A stretch of 40,822 nucleotides of DNA from the NCBI GenBank assembly GCA_945873955.1, contig CAMCFA010000017.1, forward strand, positions 1 to 40,822, read 5' to 3'. How positions within the stretch are numbered: position 1 is the first letter of the stretch; each line of letters opens with the position of its first letter. Below, one piece after another: positions 1-7,014 of the stretch. Both the position numbers and the translations under genes were made by a program. The notes beneath the pieces are model-generated. The model saw only the letters and a program-made list of their open reading frames with translations, was not told the DNA's origin and did no database searches. The stretch comes from an uncultured Clostridia bacterium. Its GTDB lineage: Bacteria > Bacillota > Clostridia > Oscillospirales > Ruminococcaceae.

Positions 1-54
1 CGCACTTCGGCGAGAGAGTAACGCGCCGTTTGTGCGCCGTTAAATTACAATTTA
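1..54. repeat. Right-end fragment of a dispersed repeat element
   Basis: Bases 1-54 match 31323-31376 at 50 of 54 positions in the same orientation and end in the same 14-base near-palindrome (taaatt-ac-aattta, 41-54). The fragment is cut by the window edge, so this is probably the right end of a second copy of the 370-bp element at 31007-31376. It stops 4 bp before the stop codon of the minus-strand gene at 59-259, the same position relative to a gene 3' end as the complete copy. Confidence 0.8.
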
Positions 55-58
55 TACC

Positions 59-259
59 TCACCCCTTACTCTTATAATACAGCAAGCAATGACAGTACCC
101 CTCAAAGTCCGGGTCGGCTATCTGGCGGCGGAACTCCTCACACATGCACTTGTTTTCCTCTGTGCGCTCAGTGCGGCAGGGGCAGTAGCCGCCGGTCTTT
201 TGCAGCCCCTCCCGCACCATTTTGACTATTTCTTTGTTCTCGTTCTCAGTTACCTTCAT
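59..259 (-). CDS. Small ferredoxin-thioredoxin reductase catalytic-domain-like protein
   Basis: This 66-aa protein has three Cys-x-Cys pairs, CPC, CMC and CHC, in the order used by the catalytic subunit of ferredoxin-thioredoxin reductase. In that family these cysteines hold a [4Fe-4S] cluster and an adjacent redox disulfide. The spacing (9 and 15 residues between pairs) differs from the plant/cyanobacterial enzyme, and no variable chain is nearby, so the physiological partner is unknown. A longer frame runs upstream, but I chose ATG 259 because GAGG lies about 8 bases before it and because the extension would cross a terminator hairpin. The gene sits 3' of khpA beyond that terminator and abuts the repeat at 1-54. 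The family call is good; a thiol-redox role is inferred. Confidence 0.75.
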   Translation of the reverse strand: MKVTENENKEIVKMVREGLQKTGGYCPCRTERTEENKCMCEEFRRQIADPDFEGYCHCLLYYKSKG

Positions 260-275
260 TATGTACCTCGCATAA

Positions 276-304
276 CAAAAAAACGGAACTGAACAGCTCC
301 GTTT
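276..304 (-). terminator. Rho-independent terminator after khpA
   Basis: On the minus strand a 9-bp stem (aacggagct / agttccgtt, one mismatch, 4-base loop) is followed by a run of seven T. It lies just beyond the khpA stop and ends the ylxM-ffh-rpsP-khpA unit. Only 17 bases separate it from the next start codon, so the downstream gene is expressed by read-through or from a promoter overlapping the hairpin. Confidence 0.8.
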
Positions 305-314
305 CTTTATTTTA

Positions 315-548
315 TCAGTCGATCTCAACGGAGATCTTTTCGTCCGCTCTGACTGCTCCGGCACGCATTACCGTGCGGATAGCCTTCGCGATCCTGCCCT
401 GCTTGCCGATCACTCTGCCCATGTCGTCCGGGGCAACGTGGAGGTGATACACCACAACGCCCTCTGCGTCCGGCTCGTCAACAGTGACCTGCACAGCGCT
501 CTTGTCCTCTACTAATGCGGAAGCAATAGTTATCAGAAGCTCTTTCAT
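315..548 (-). CDS. khpA: KH-domain RNA-binding protein KhpA (YlqC family)
   Basis: This 77-aa protein is essentially one type II KH domain. The nucleic-acid-binding loop is visible as GKQG at residues 48-51, inside a typical GRVIGKQG.RIAKAIR segment. KhpA proteins bind RNA, commonly with KhpB, and affect cell division and small-RNA stability in other Bacillota. The start at 548 is preceded by a strong AGGAGG; the upstream in-frame ATG at 599 has no such site. Its place directly after rpsP is the usual one in this phylum. The usual followers rimM and trmD are not here: a terminator comes next. Confidence 0.93.
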   Translation of the reverse strand: MKELLITIASALVEDKSAVQVTVDEPDAEGVVVYHLHVAPDDMGRVIGKQGRIAKAIRTVMRAGAVRADEKISVEID

Positions 549-689
549 ATATTCGTCCCTCCTGTGGGAATAAACGGGGTACAGAGCTATTGTGCGCATT
601 TTCGCGGGATTTAACCGCAGCGCCGCGAAATCGCCCTACCCCAGTCATTGCCTTAACGGGCAAGCCTGCCCGCGTGCCAGCCTGTAAGA

Positions 690-920
690 TTAGCCCTTGA
701 GCAGTCTCTTAACAGTGTCGGTGGGCTGTGCGCCCTTCTTGATCCACTCGTCAGCCTTAGCGGTGTCGATGTTTACAACAGCCGGCTCCTTGGTGGGATC
801 ATAGTAACCGATCTCCTCGATGAAACGACCATCTCTGGGGTAACGGGAATCAGCTACAACTACACGATAGAACGGAGCCTTCTTAGCGCCCATTCTGCGA
901 AGTCTGATCTTAACTGCCAT
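690..920 (-). CDS. rpsP: 30S ribosomal protein S16
   Basis: At 76 aa this is a near full-length bacterial S16. It begins [22 protein letters not shown] and carries the family-typical [19 protein letters not shown] segment. S16 binds 16S rRNA early in assembly of the small ribosomal subunit. The gene lies between a small membrane-protein gene and khpA on the minus strand, matching the conserved ffh-rpsP-khpA order of Bacillota apart from the inserted membrane protein. A purine-rich Shine-Dalgarno (aaaggag) precedes the ATG. Confidence 0.98.
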   Translation of the reverse strand: MAVKIRLRRMGAKKAPFYRVVVADSRYPRDGRFIEEIGYYDPTKEPAVVNIDTAKADEWIKKGAQPTDTVKRLLKG

Positions 921-992
921 TTTTGTTTTCTCCTTTCATATCCTTTTTATTTCAGCCGATCATTCGGCGGAATAAACCATTTTTGCTGTATG

Positions 993-1187
993 TCAGTCCA
1001 TAAAGAACTCAGCGGTTGGAAGCCCGAATATCAGACAAACTATGCCGCCCAATAAAAACAGAACTGAAACCACGAACGACACGAATTTTGACTGTCCCCT
1101 GCGTGATTTCCGGACTATCGACGTAAAACCGCCGAACACGCCAAAAACTATCAGCAGGATCGAGAAGAAAATATCAAATCCGCTCAT
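993..1187 (-). CDS. Small two-helix membrane protein of unknown function
   Basis: This 64-aa protein has two hydrophobic segments, roughly residues 4-24 and 36-58, separated by a basic loop (VRKSRRGQSK), so both ends probably face outward. I do not recognise a family. It starts 9 bp after the ffh stop codon and lies upstream of rpsP, a spot usually occupied directly by rpsP, so it is almost certainly co-transcribed with ffh. Co-transcription with SRP and ribosomal genes hints at a membrane-biogenesis role, but that is only inference. It has no cysteine and no catalytic motif. Confidence 0.6.
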   Translation of the reverse strand: MSGFDIFFSILLIVFGVFGGFTSIVRKSRRGQSKFVSFVVSVLFLLGGIVCLIFGLPTAEFFMD

Positions 1188-1196
1188 GTCAACTCC

Positions 1197-2552
1197 TTAA
1201 AATCCCATTTTGCCCATGTTACCCATGTTCATCGGGAATTTCGGCATGCGCTTTTTGCCCTTTCCGGCAAGCCCCATTTGCTTCATCATCTTCTGCATTT
1301 GCTCAAACTGACGCAGAAGCTGGTTCACGTCCTCGACCCTCGTGCCGCTGCCCGCCGCGATACGGCGCTTGCGCTTGGCGTCAATTATTGAGGGCTTCTC
1401 GCGTTCCCGCGGGGTCATTGAGGAAATTATCGCCTTGGTGCGGGGGAGCTTCTTTTCGTCGATGTCCTCCTCCTTGACCTTTCCTGCGACGCCGGGGATC
1501 ATCTTCAGCAGCGAATGTACGCTGCCCATTTTCTCTATCTGCTCGAACTGTGAATACAGATCGTTGAGATCGAATTTGTTCTCCTGCATTTTCTGCATGG
1601 TCTTGGCGGCTGCCTTTTCGTCGATGGAGCTTTTCGCCTTGTCGATAAGTGTCAGCACGTCGCCCATGCCAAGGATTCGGCTCGCCATTCTGTCTGGGTG
1701 GAACGGCTCAAGGTCGTCCAGCTTCTCGCCGATACCGGCGAACTTTATCGGCTTGCCGGTTATCGCGAGGACTGTCAGCGCCGCACCGCCGCGGGTGTCG
1801 CCGTCCAGCTTCGTCAGAATTACACCGGTGATGTCCAGCGTTTCGTTGAAGCTCTGCGCTACGTTTACCGCGTCCTGTCCGGTCATGGAGTCCACAACCA
1901 GCAGTATCTCGTTCGGCTCGGTCTCGCGCTTGATATTTTTCAGCTCGTCCATGAGCGTTTCGTCAATGTGCAGGCGTCCGGCGGTATCCAGCAGGACTAC
2001 GTCAAAACCGTTGTCCTTTGCGTACTTTATACCAGCCTTAGCGATCTTGACAGGATCCTCCTGCCCCATTTCAAACACATGCGCCCCGGCTTTCTCGCCG
2101 ACGATCTTCAACTGATCGATAGCCGCAGGTCTGTAAATATCGCAGGCAACCAGCAGCGGACGGCGGTTCTGCGCGATAAGGTGCTTCGCCAGCTTTGCAC
2201 AGTGGGTGGTCTTACCGGCGCCCTGAAGTCCGCACATCATGATGACGCAGGGGGGCTTCGCCGGGAAATCCAGCTTTGCGGTGGTGTTTCCCATGAGCTC
2301 TATCAGCTCGCGGTGAACGATATCTATTACCTGCTGCGCAGGAGTAAGGCTTTCCATGACCTGTTCGCCGACTGCCTTTTCGCTGACCCTTGCCACAAAG
2401 TCCTTAGCGACCTTGTAGTTTACGTCCGCGTCCAGCAGCGCCATGCGAACCTCACGCATTGCGTCCTTGATGTCCTTTTCGTTCAGCTTGCCGCGATTGC
2501 GCAGCTTGCCGAAAACGTTGTTCAGCTTGCCCGAAAGTCCCTCGAAAGCCAT
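1197..2552 (-). CDS. ffh: Signal recognition particle protein Ffh
   Basis: This 451-aa GTPase subunit of SRP binds signal sequences of nascent membrane proteins and delivers ribosomes to FtsY. The N domain spans about residues 1-90. The G domain shows GLQGAGKTT (108-116), DTAGR (189-193) and TKLDGD (247-252). The C-terminal M domain (about 300-451) is rich in Met, Lys and Gly, as expected for binding signal peptide and 4.5S/scRNA. Length is normal. It lies 25 bp downstream of ylxM and shares its promoter at 2980-3008. No SRP RNA gene was seen in the window. Confidence 0.98.
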   Translation of the reverse strand: MAFEGLSGKLNNVFGKLRNRGKLNEKDIKDAMREVRMALLDADVNYKVAKDFVARVSEKAVGEQVMESLTPAQQVIDIVHRELIELMGNTTAKLDFPAKPPCVIMMCGLQGAGKTTHCAKLAKHLIAQNRRPLLVACDIYRPAAIDQLKIVGEKAGAHVFEMGQEDPVKIAKAGIKYAKDNGFDVVLLDTAGRLHIDETLMDELKNIKRETEPNEILLVVDSMTGQDAVNVAQSFNETLDITGVILTKLDGDTRGGAALTVLAITGKPIKFAGIGEKLDDLEPFHPDRMASRILGMGDVLTLIDKAKSSIDEKAAAKTMQKMQENKFDLNDLYSQFEQIEKMGSVHSLLKMIPGVAGKVKEEDIDEKKLPRTKAIISSMTPREREKPSIIDAKRKRRIAAGSGTRVEDVNQLLRQFEQMQKMMKQMGLAGKGKKRMPKFPMNMGNMGKMGF

Positions 2553-2577
2553 GTACTCACCGCCTTTGTCATAATTC

Positions 2578-2925
2578 TTACAGCCCCTGCTGTACCTCGG
2601 AAAGAATCCCTTCCAGCATGCTCAGCCGCTCGTCGCTGTAATCATCTCTAAGCCCCTTAACAAGCGCCTTGGCTTGTTCCAGCTCCCCGGACAGGGTGCG
2701 GAGCCGCTTTGCGAAGCCCAGTTTTTCTTCAAGCTCGAAAAGCCGCTGCTCGCCTTTCTTTATGGAGTAGACCACGCTCTGCCGGGTGATACCGCCCAAC
2801 TCCTCGGCGATCTCCGCCAGAGAAAGATCGGCGTTATACCGCATATCCAGCGCCTGCCGCTGGGAGTTCGCCAGCAGCTCGCCATAGATATCCAGCAGAA
2901 TAACAATGTCAAGGCTGCGTTCCAT
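2578..2925 (-). CDS. ylxM: YlxM-family helix-turn-helix protein
   Basis: This 115-aa protein belongs to the YlxM/p13 family, which is encoded next to ffh in most Bacillota and has been linked to SRP function. A sigma-70 region-4-like helix-turn-helix is visible at about residues 34-60 (LSLAEIAEELGGITRQSV), followed by a leucine-rich coiled segment with heptad-like spacing. The start at 2925 is preceded by GGAG seven bases upstream; an in-frame ATG nine codons earlier lacks a good site. It is the first gene of the ffh-rpsP-khpA operon and has a perfect consensus promoter. Confidence 0.92.
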   Translation of the reverse strand: MERSLDIVILLDIYGELLANSQRQALDMRYNADLSLAEIAEELGGITRQSVVYSIKKGEQRLFELEEKLGFAKRLRTLSGELEQAKALVKGLRDDYSDERLSMLEGILSEVQQGL

Positions 2926-2979
2926 GGGTTTCTCCGTTCGATACAGTGTCAAGTAAAAATACTTTACAGCAACGTTTAT

Positions 2980-3008
2980 ATTATATCATGCATATACCCA
3001 TTTGTCAA
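2980..3008 (-). promoter_or_regulatory. Consensus sigma-A promoter of the ylxM-ffh-rpsP-khpA operon
   Basis: On the minus strand TTGACA (3003-3008) and TATAAT (2980-2985) are separated by exactly 17 bp. The predicted start near 2973 leaves a leader of about 48 nt before the ylxM ATG at 2925. Confidence 0.85.
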
Positions 3009-3040
3009 GGGGTAAAACGCATTTTTTGCAAAAAAGCTGA

Positions 3041-3520
3041 TCAATCCGTGAGTATCTCCATTTGCGTTTCCTTGACGAACATTCCCATTTTCTCATAGAA
3101 CCTCCGGGCAGAGTCGTTGCCCTCCCAGACGTTCAGCGTGACGTCATAGCAGCCCTGCTGTTTTGCGTACTGCTTCATGAAATTGAACAGCTCGGTGCCG
3201 ACGTGCTGCCCGCGGCAGTTTTCGTCCACGCAAAGGTCGTCAATATATAGCGTGGTGAAGTCGTGCATGTTGGTGCTGAACGGCTGCCGCTTCATCACGC
3301 AGAACGCGTAACCTGCGACCTCCCCTATGTCGTTTATCGCGGTGAAAACCGGGGTGTCCTCATTGCGGAATATATTCTCCAGCTCCTGCGGTGTGTATTT
3401 GGTCGTGCCGGGAATGAATATGTCCGGGCGCAGTTTCGCGTGAAGCTCCAGTACCTGCCCCAGCAGCCGGATAACTCCGGGAATGTCGCGGCTTTCCGCT
3501 CGCCTTATCGTAATTGACAT
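3041..3520 (-). CDS. GNAT family N-acetyltransferase
   Basis: This 159-aa acetyl-CoA-dependent acyltransferase has its cofactor-binding motif A at about residues 96-112: a hydrophobic LYIDDLCV strand, then RGQHVG (103-108) for the pyrophosphate. A following helix and the NDSARRFYEKMGM segment are typical of the fold's C-terminal half. The substrate cannot be read from sequence. The start at 3520 has AGAGG about 8 bases upstream; a 20-codon extension lacks support and would run into the promoter. It is a single gene with its own promoter at 3549-3577, divergent from the lipoprotein gene. Confidence 0.9.
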   Translation of the reverse strand: MSITIRRAESRDIPGVIRLLGQVLELHAKLRPDIFIPGTTKYTPQELENIFRNEDTPVFTAINDIGEVAGYAFCVMKRQPFSTNMHDFTTLYIDDLCVDENCRGQHVGTELFNFMKQYAKQQGCYDVTLNVWEGNDSARRFYEKMGMFVKETQMEILTD

Positions 3521-3548
3521 TGTGACGTACCTCTTTGTTTTTTCTTTC

Positions 3549-3577
3549 AGTATACCACAATATCTCATAATTTTCAA
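3549..3577 (-). promoter_or_regulatory. Sigma-A promoter of the acetyltransferase gene
   Basis: Minus-strand TTGAAA (3572-3577) and TATACT (3549-3554) have a 17-bp spacer. The predicted start lies about 22 bases before the ATG at 3520. Confidence 0.7.
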
Positions 3578-3613
3578 TATCCCGCGCAGCTATTTGGTTA
3601 TCCCCGAAAACAT

Positions 3614-3642
3614 TTGCATTTCTCCCCGAAAAGGTGTATAAT
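3614..3642 (+). promoter_or_regulatory. Sigma-A promoter of the lipoprotein-HAD pair
   Basis: TTGCAT (3614-3619) and TATAAT (3637-3642) have a 17-bp spacer, and the lipoprotein ATG follows at 3679. It is divergent from the acetyltransferase promoter 36 bp away. Confidence 0.75.
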
Positions 3643-3678
3643 AGACCTACAACTTTCAGCAATATATGGAGAAAAACT

Positions 3679-4326
3679 ATGAAAAAACTTATCGCCGCCG
3701 CAGCGGCAGTTATACTTACCGCAGGGCTTTGCGGCTGCTCCGGAAGCTCCGACACTGCCGCCGCAGTCATTTCAGAGCAGGAAAATGATAGCGTTGTCAC
3801 CGCAGCCGGGCTTTCGCTGACGATCCCGCAGGAATGGGAGGTTTACGCCGGTGAGGACGTATACAAGGTACTGTTCGAGAACAGCGGCGCAGGCTTTGAC
3901 TCCGCTGACGACTTGAAAGAAAGCTACAACAGCGCCGGGATATCCTATTTGATGTACGCTGCGAACTCTGACCAGACCGCATTCATGACCTTCACCGCCA
4001 TGAAGATAACCACCGACGAGGCGGGGCAGCGCTCCACTGCGGAGGAATTCGCCCGCAGCAACCACGACACCGGCGTTATTTCATATCAAGCGAACGGCTT
4101 CCCGATAAGCGGCAGCAGCTTCACCGCGGAAACTCTCGGCGGCAAGTCCGGCTGGCTGTCGAAGTACGAGGTGTCCACCGACGAGGACGAGCCGCAGCTC
4201 ATCATGGGACAGGCGGAATTCATCTTTGAGCAGGACGGCTGCTTCTACTCCCTCCAGAGCTACTATCATTCAGAGGAAGCCGGGGAACAGACCTCCGATA
4301 TTCTCGCCGGGATAACCGCAGTATGA
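3679..4326 (+). CDS. Putative exported lipoprotein of unknown function
   Basis: This 215-aa protein starts with a lipoprotein signal: basic MKK, an Ala-rich hydrophobic core, then L-C-G-C with the lipid-bearing cysteine at residue 20. The mature part is soluble-looking and acidic, starting with a Ser/Ala-rich linker. I recognise no enzyme motif; the layout resembles small surface lipoproteins common in clostridia that have a beta-rich domain. ATG 3679 is preceded by GGAG; a 15-codon upstream extension would cover the promoter and break the signal peptide. Its stop overlaps the next start as ATGA, so it is translationally coupled to the HAD phosphatase gene. Confidence 0.8.
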   Translation: MKKLIAAAAAVILTAGLCGCSGSSDTAAAVISEQENDSVVTAAGLSLTIPQEWEVYAGEDVYKVLFENSGAGFDSADDLKESYNSAGISYLMYAANSDQTAFMTFTAMKITTDEAGQRSTAEEFARSNHDTGVISYQANGFPISGSSFTAETLGGKSGWLSKYEVSTDEDEPQLIMGQAEFIFEQDGCFYSLQSYYHSEEAGEQTSDILAGITAV

Positions 4327-4988
4327 ACCAAACAAAAGATATCCGCGACATAAAAGCCGCAATTTTCGACCTAGACGGCACGTTGCTGGACTCCTCTCAG
4401 ATATGGGACGGTCTGGGGGAGCGTTTCCTCTCGCGCCGCGGTATGATCCCGAAGCCGGGGCTGTCCGCTATACTGAACCGCATGTCCCTGCCGGAGGGCT
4501 GTGAATTCCTGCGGGTTGAATACGCCCTGCCGGACTCCGCCTCCGAGATACAAACCGAGGTATGCGGTATCATTGAGGGATTCTACCGCCATGAATGTGG
4601 GCTGAAGCCCGGCGCAGAGAAGCTCCTGCGGGAGCTTCACCGCCGTGGGGTATCGCTTGTTATAGCCACCGCCGGGGACGAAACGCTGTCCCGGGCGGCG
4701 CTGGAACGTTTGGGAGTTTTCGGCATGTTCCGGGGGATTCTCACCAGCGCAGAATACGGCGGCAAGGTCAGCCCGGAGATATTTCTGAAAGCCGCCGAAA
4801 TTGCCGGGTATCCCCCGGAAAGCACCGCCGTTTTTGAGGACGCTCTCCATGCCGTGCTGACCGCGAAAGCCGCGGGATTTCTGACGGCTGCGGTACGGGA
4901 CAGCTCCGAGCGGGAGCAGGAGAAGCTGCGGCTCACCGCCGACTATTACCGGGAATCCCTCGGCGATTATCTGGAATTATTCCGCTGA
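4323..4988 (+). CDS. HAD superfamily phosphatase, beta-phosphoglucomutase-like
   Basis: This 221-aa haloacid-dehalogenase-fold hydrolase has motif I as D16-L-D18-G-T (nucleophile and acid/base). Motif II Thr is in IATAGDE, the motif III Lys is in GGKVSPEIF, and motif IV acidic residues are in VFEDA. An alpha-helical cap between motifs I and II (about residues 28-95) places it in subfamily I with phosphoglycolate phosphatases and beta-phosphoglucomutases; the substrate is not determinable. It is coupled to the upstream lipoprotein gene by a 4-bp overlap. Its last 12 bp overlap the 3' end of convergent spoIIP. Confidence 0.9.
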   Translation: MNQTKDIRDIKAAIFDLDGTLLDSSQIWDGLGERFLSRRGMIPKPGLSAILNRMSLPEGCEFLRVEYALPDSASEIQTEVCGIIEGFYRHECGLKPGAEKLLRELHRRGVSLVIATAGDETLSRAALERLGVFGMFRGILTSAEYGGKVSPEIFLKAAEIAGYPPESTAVFEDALHAVLTAKAAGFLTAAVRDSSEREQEKLRLTADYYRESLGDYLELFR

Positions 4989-6191
4989 ATCGTCCGAATC
5001 GCATATCTGCCCCAGCGCTTCGGCAATGCTGTCGCCTAGCAGCTCCGCGGAATATACCGCCTCGTCAAGGGAGTTGGCGTGGCTGCCGACCTCTATCAGC
5101 AGCGAGCCGGTGGAAATATGCTGATTGTAATTACGGTAATCGAACAGGATAGGGCGCGCAAGACCGGGGTAAAGCTGCTCCGCTGACTGCTGTATAAGGC
5201 AGGCGAGCCGCAGATTTTCAAGGTACTCCGGCATGTTGCCGAAGCGCCCGTCGTCACACCCGGTGATTATCATGAACTGCGCGGCATTTCTGCCGTTTAT
5301 CACCGCTGTGGGGGCAGTCCGGCTGCCGTCCGGGTTGGAGATAGCGTCACGGTGCAGGTCGATTATCACCTTTATTGAGGGGTACTCCTCCAGAGCCGCC
5401 CGAATCGTTGCCTCGCTGCGGTCGTAAGCCCCGGTGTACGCCGGGTAGTCGTGTATCGTGCCGTCGTGCATCACCGAGATACCGTTATCCGCCAGCCGCT
5501 GCGCCAGTACCTCGCCTACCCTCACCATATTGTGACTGGAATCTCTCGTCCGAAACGGAAACTTCATGTCGTAATAATCCCGCTGGTACGGCTCGTAGCT
5601 TTCGGTGGTGTGGGTGTGGACTATCAACACCTGCGGCTCCGGGGAGTTCAGTTCTATATTTAGCTGCGGCTTGTCCTGCACCGCTTCGCGGAGCGTTTCT
5701 GCGCTGTCGGTGGTGCAGTTCCAGATAAGCCCGCCGCCGGGCAGCTCTATGTAGTCGTCCCCGGAATATCCGGTGTAGTGCTTCCGGTAGATAACGCCGC
5801 TTTTTTCTCCCGCGGCGGTGTAGTCAAGTCCGTCGTCGAACTCGGTGATGTTCCGGGAGATGACCTGCGCGGCGGGCTGCGGGGCTTCCTGTTCAAAAGC
5901 CGCCGTTTCATCAGCCGGAGCTTCCTCAGTGACGGGCGCGGGCAGAAGCTCTACGACTTCGCGGGTGCTGGTCTCAAGCGGCGCGGTTACGTCGGGGGAC
6001 TGTTCGTCTGTCGAAGCCTGCTGCATAGCTGTGCTGTCCGGCAGACGTATCCCCGCCGCCATGAAAGCCGTCTGCTGAGCCGCCCCCAGCGCGGCGCTGA
6101 ACACGCTTTGTGAGCTCACGCCGCTCATCACGAAAGCCGTGACCCCCACAGCCGCCGCGGATACCGCCGCGAATATCCTTTTTCTGTCCAT
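4977..6191 (-). CDS. spoIIP: Stage II sporulation protein P (SpoIIP), cell-wall hydrolase
   Basis: This 404-aa protein is a membrane-anchored amidase/endopeptidase of the SpoIID-SpoIIM-SpoIIP complex, which degrades septal peptidoglycan during forespore engulfment. An N-terminal membrane anchor covers residues 6-25, followed by a Pro/Glu/Ala-rich linker (about 60-110). The catalytic domain shows HTHTTESY (192-199) and DLHRDA (278-283), the zinc-ligand motifs of the family, and a conserved LIEVGSHANS near the end. A good ribosome site (aggagg) precedes the ATG. The promoter region has a sigma-E-like signal, fitting mother-cell expression. Length is normal. Confidence 0.95.
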   Translation of the reverse strand: MDRKRIFAAVSAAAVGVTAFVMSGVSSQSVFSAALGAAQQTAFMAAGIRLPDSTAMQQASTDEQSPDVTAPLETSTREVVELLPAPVTEEAPADETAAFEQEAPQPAAQVISRNITEFDDGLDYTAAGEKSGVIYRKHYTGYSGDDYIELPGGGLIWNCTTDSAETLREAVQDKPQLNIELNSPEPQVLIVHTHTTESYEPYQRDYYDMKFPFRTRDSSHNMVRVGEVLAQRLADNGISVMHDGTIHDYPAYTGAYDRSEATIRAALEEYPSIKVIIDLHRDAISNPDGSRTAPTAVINGRNAAQFMIITGCDDGRFGNMPEYLENLRLACLIQQSAEQLYPGLARPILFDYRNYNQHISTGSLLIEVGSHANSLDEAVYSAELLGDSIAEALGQICDSDDSAE

Positions 6192-6235
6192 GCTGTTATC
6201 CTCCTGTCCGGGAACTTGTCCGCTTTATTCATACC

Positions 6236-6265
6236 AGTATATGCGGGAGTTTCAGCGAATATTAC
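6236..6265 (-). promoter_or_regulatory. Sigma-E-like sporulation promoter of spoIIP
   Basis: On the minus strand GTAATATT (6258-6265) and CATATACT (6236-6243) are separated by 14 bp. This resembles the Bacillus sigma-E consensus (kmATATT, 14-15 bp, CATACAnT). spoIIP is a known sigma-E target in Bacillus subtilis. The predicted start lies about 40 bases before the ATG. Confidence 0.6.
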
Positions 6266-6319
6266 AGGATATTTCCGCCGGAATGTGAGGCTTGGACGCA
6301 TTATTCCACAATATTGAAC

Positions 6320-6357
6320 AAAAAAATACGGCTGCTGCAAAAATGCAACAGCCGTGT
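6320..6357 (-). terminator. Terminator after the liv/cytidylate-kinase-like unit
   Basis: On the minus strand acggctgttgca pairs with tgcagcagccgt around a short loop and is followed by a run of seven T. It lies immediately 3' of the gene at 6371-6988 and closes the transcript that probably begins at livJ. Confidence 0.85.
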
Positions 6358-6370
6358 TCATTTATTGTTT

Positions 6371-6988
6371 TCAGCCCAGCTTGGTTTTAATGAAGTCCGT
6401 GATAATATCCACGCACTTGTCAAAGCCGAGATTTCCGCTGTTAAGGCACAGGTCGTAATTGCGGGCGTCTATCCACTCCCTGCCGGTGTGCGCCTTGTAG
6501 TAGCTTGCGCGCTCCTTGTCGGTGGAAGCGATAGTTTTCAGCGCCTCTTTGCGGTCTGTTATGCCGCGCACCTCTGCGACATTGCGCACGCAGTTTTCCT
6601 CGTCGGCATAGATGAATACCCGAACCACCGCCGGGTCGTCACGAAGAACGTAGTCCGCGCAGCGTCCCACGATAACGCAGGAGCCCTCCGCTGCGATCTG
6701 CTTTATCACCATAGCCTGATAGTTGAACAGGTTTTCTTCTGAGATGTAGCCGGACTTTCCGGGGGCTATGACCTCGTCCTTGTAAATTCCGGGCTTATTG
6801 AATACGCCGGACTTTGTTTTCTCGTCGCTTTGACCGAAAAGCGCCTCGTTTATGCCGCTGACATCGGAAGCCATGCGGATAAGATCCTTGTCGTAGAATT
6901 TCACGCCCAGCTTTTCGGAAAGCATTTTGCCGATAGTTCTGCCGCCGCTGCCGAAGCCGCGGGCAATAGTCACTATATACTTATCCAT
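6371..6988 (-). CDS. Cytidylate kinase-like family protein
   Basis: This 205-aa P-loop nucleotide-kinase-fold protein begins IVTIARGFGSGGRTIG, with the modified phosphate-binding loop at residues 11-20. It contains the family-typical KFYDKDLI segment and VIVGRCADYVL. It matches the cytidylate-kinase-like family (Pfam Cytidylate_kin2), distinct from canonical CMP kinase Cmk; the substrate is unproven. The segment RNVAEVRGITDRKEA followed by ERASYYKAHTG is the usual lid-like region. It starts 26 bp after the livF stop, so it is probably the last gene of the liv transcript, although its function has no evident link to amino acid uptake. Confidence 0.88.
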   Translation of the reverse strand: MDKYIVTIARGFGSGGRTIGKMLSEKLGVKFYDKDLIRMASDVSGINEALFGQSDEKTKSGVFNKPGIYKDEVIAPGKSGYISEENLFNYQAMVIKQIAAEGSCVIVGRCADYVLRDDPAVVRVFIYADEENCVRNVAEVRGITDRKEALKTIASTDKERASYYKAHTGREWIDARNYDLCLNSGNLGFDKCVDIITDFIKTKLG

Positions 6989-7014
6989 ATCAACACCCCT
7001 TTACCCTTACAGAA

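Noticed and set aside
1698-2651. 317-codon plus-strand frame opposite ffh
   Set aside because: It is antisense to ffh and ylxM with no recognisable protein features; long antisense frames are expected in G+C-rich coding DNA.
3023-3036. Palindrome ttttttgcaaaaaa as a terminator of the acetyltransferase gene
   Set aside because: An A/T-only stem without a loop or separate T tract would be too weak; it may simply be AT-rich promoter-upstream DNA of ylxM.
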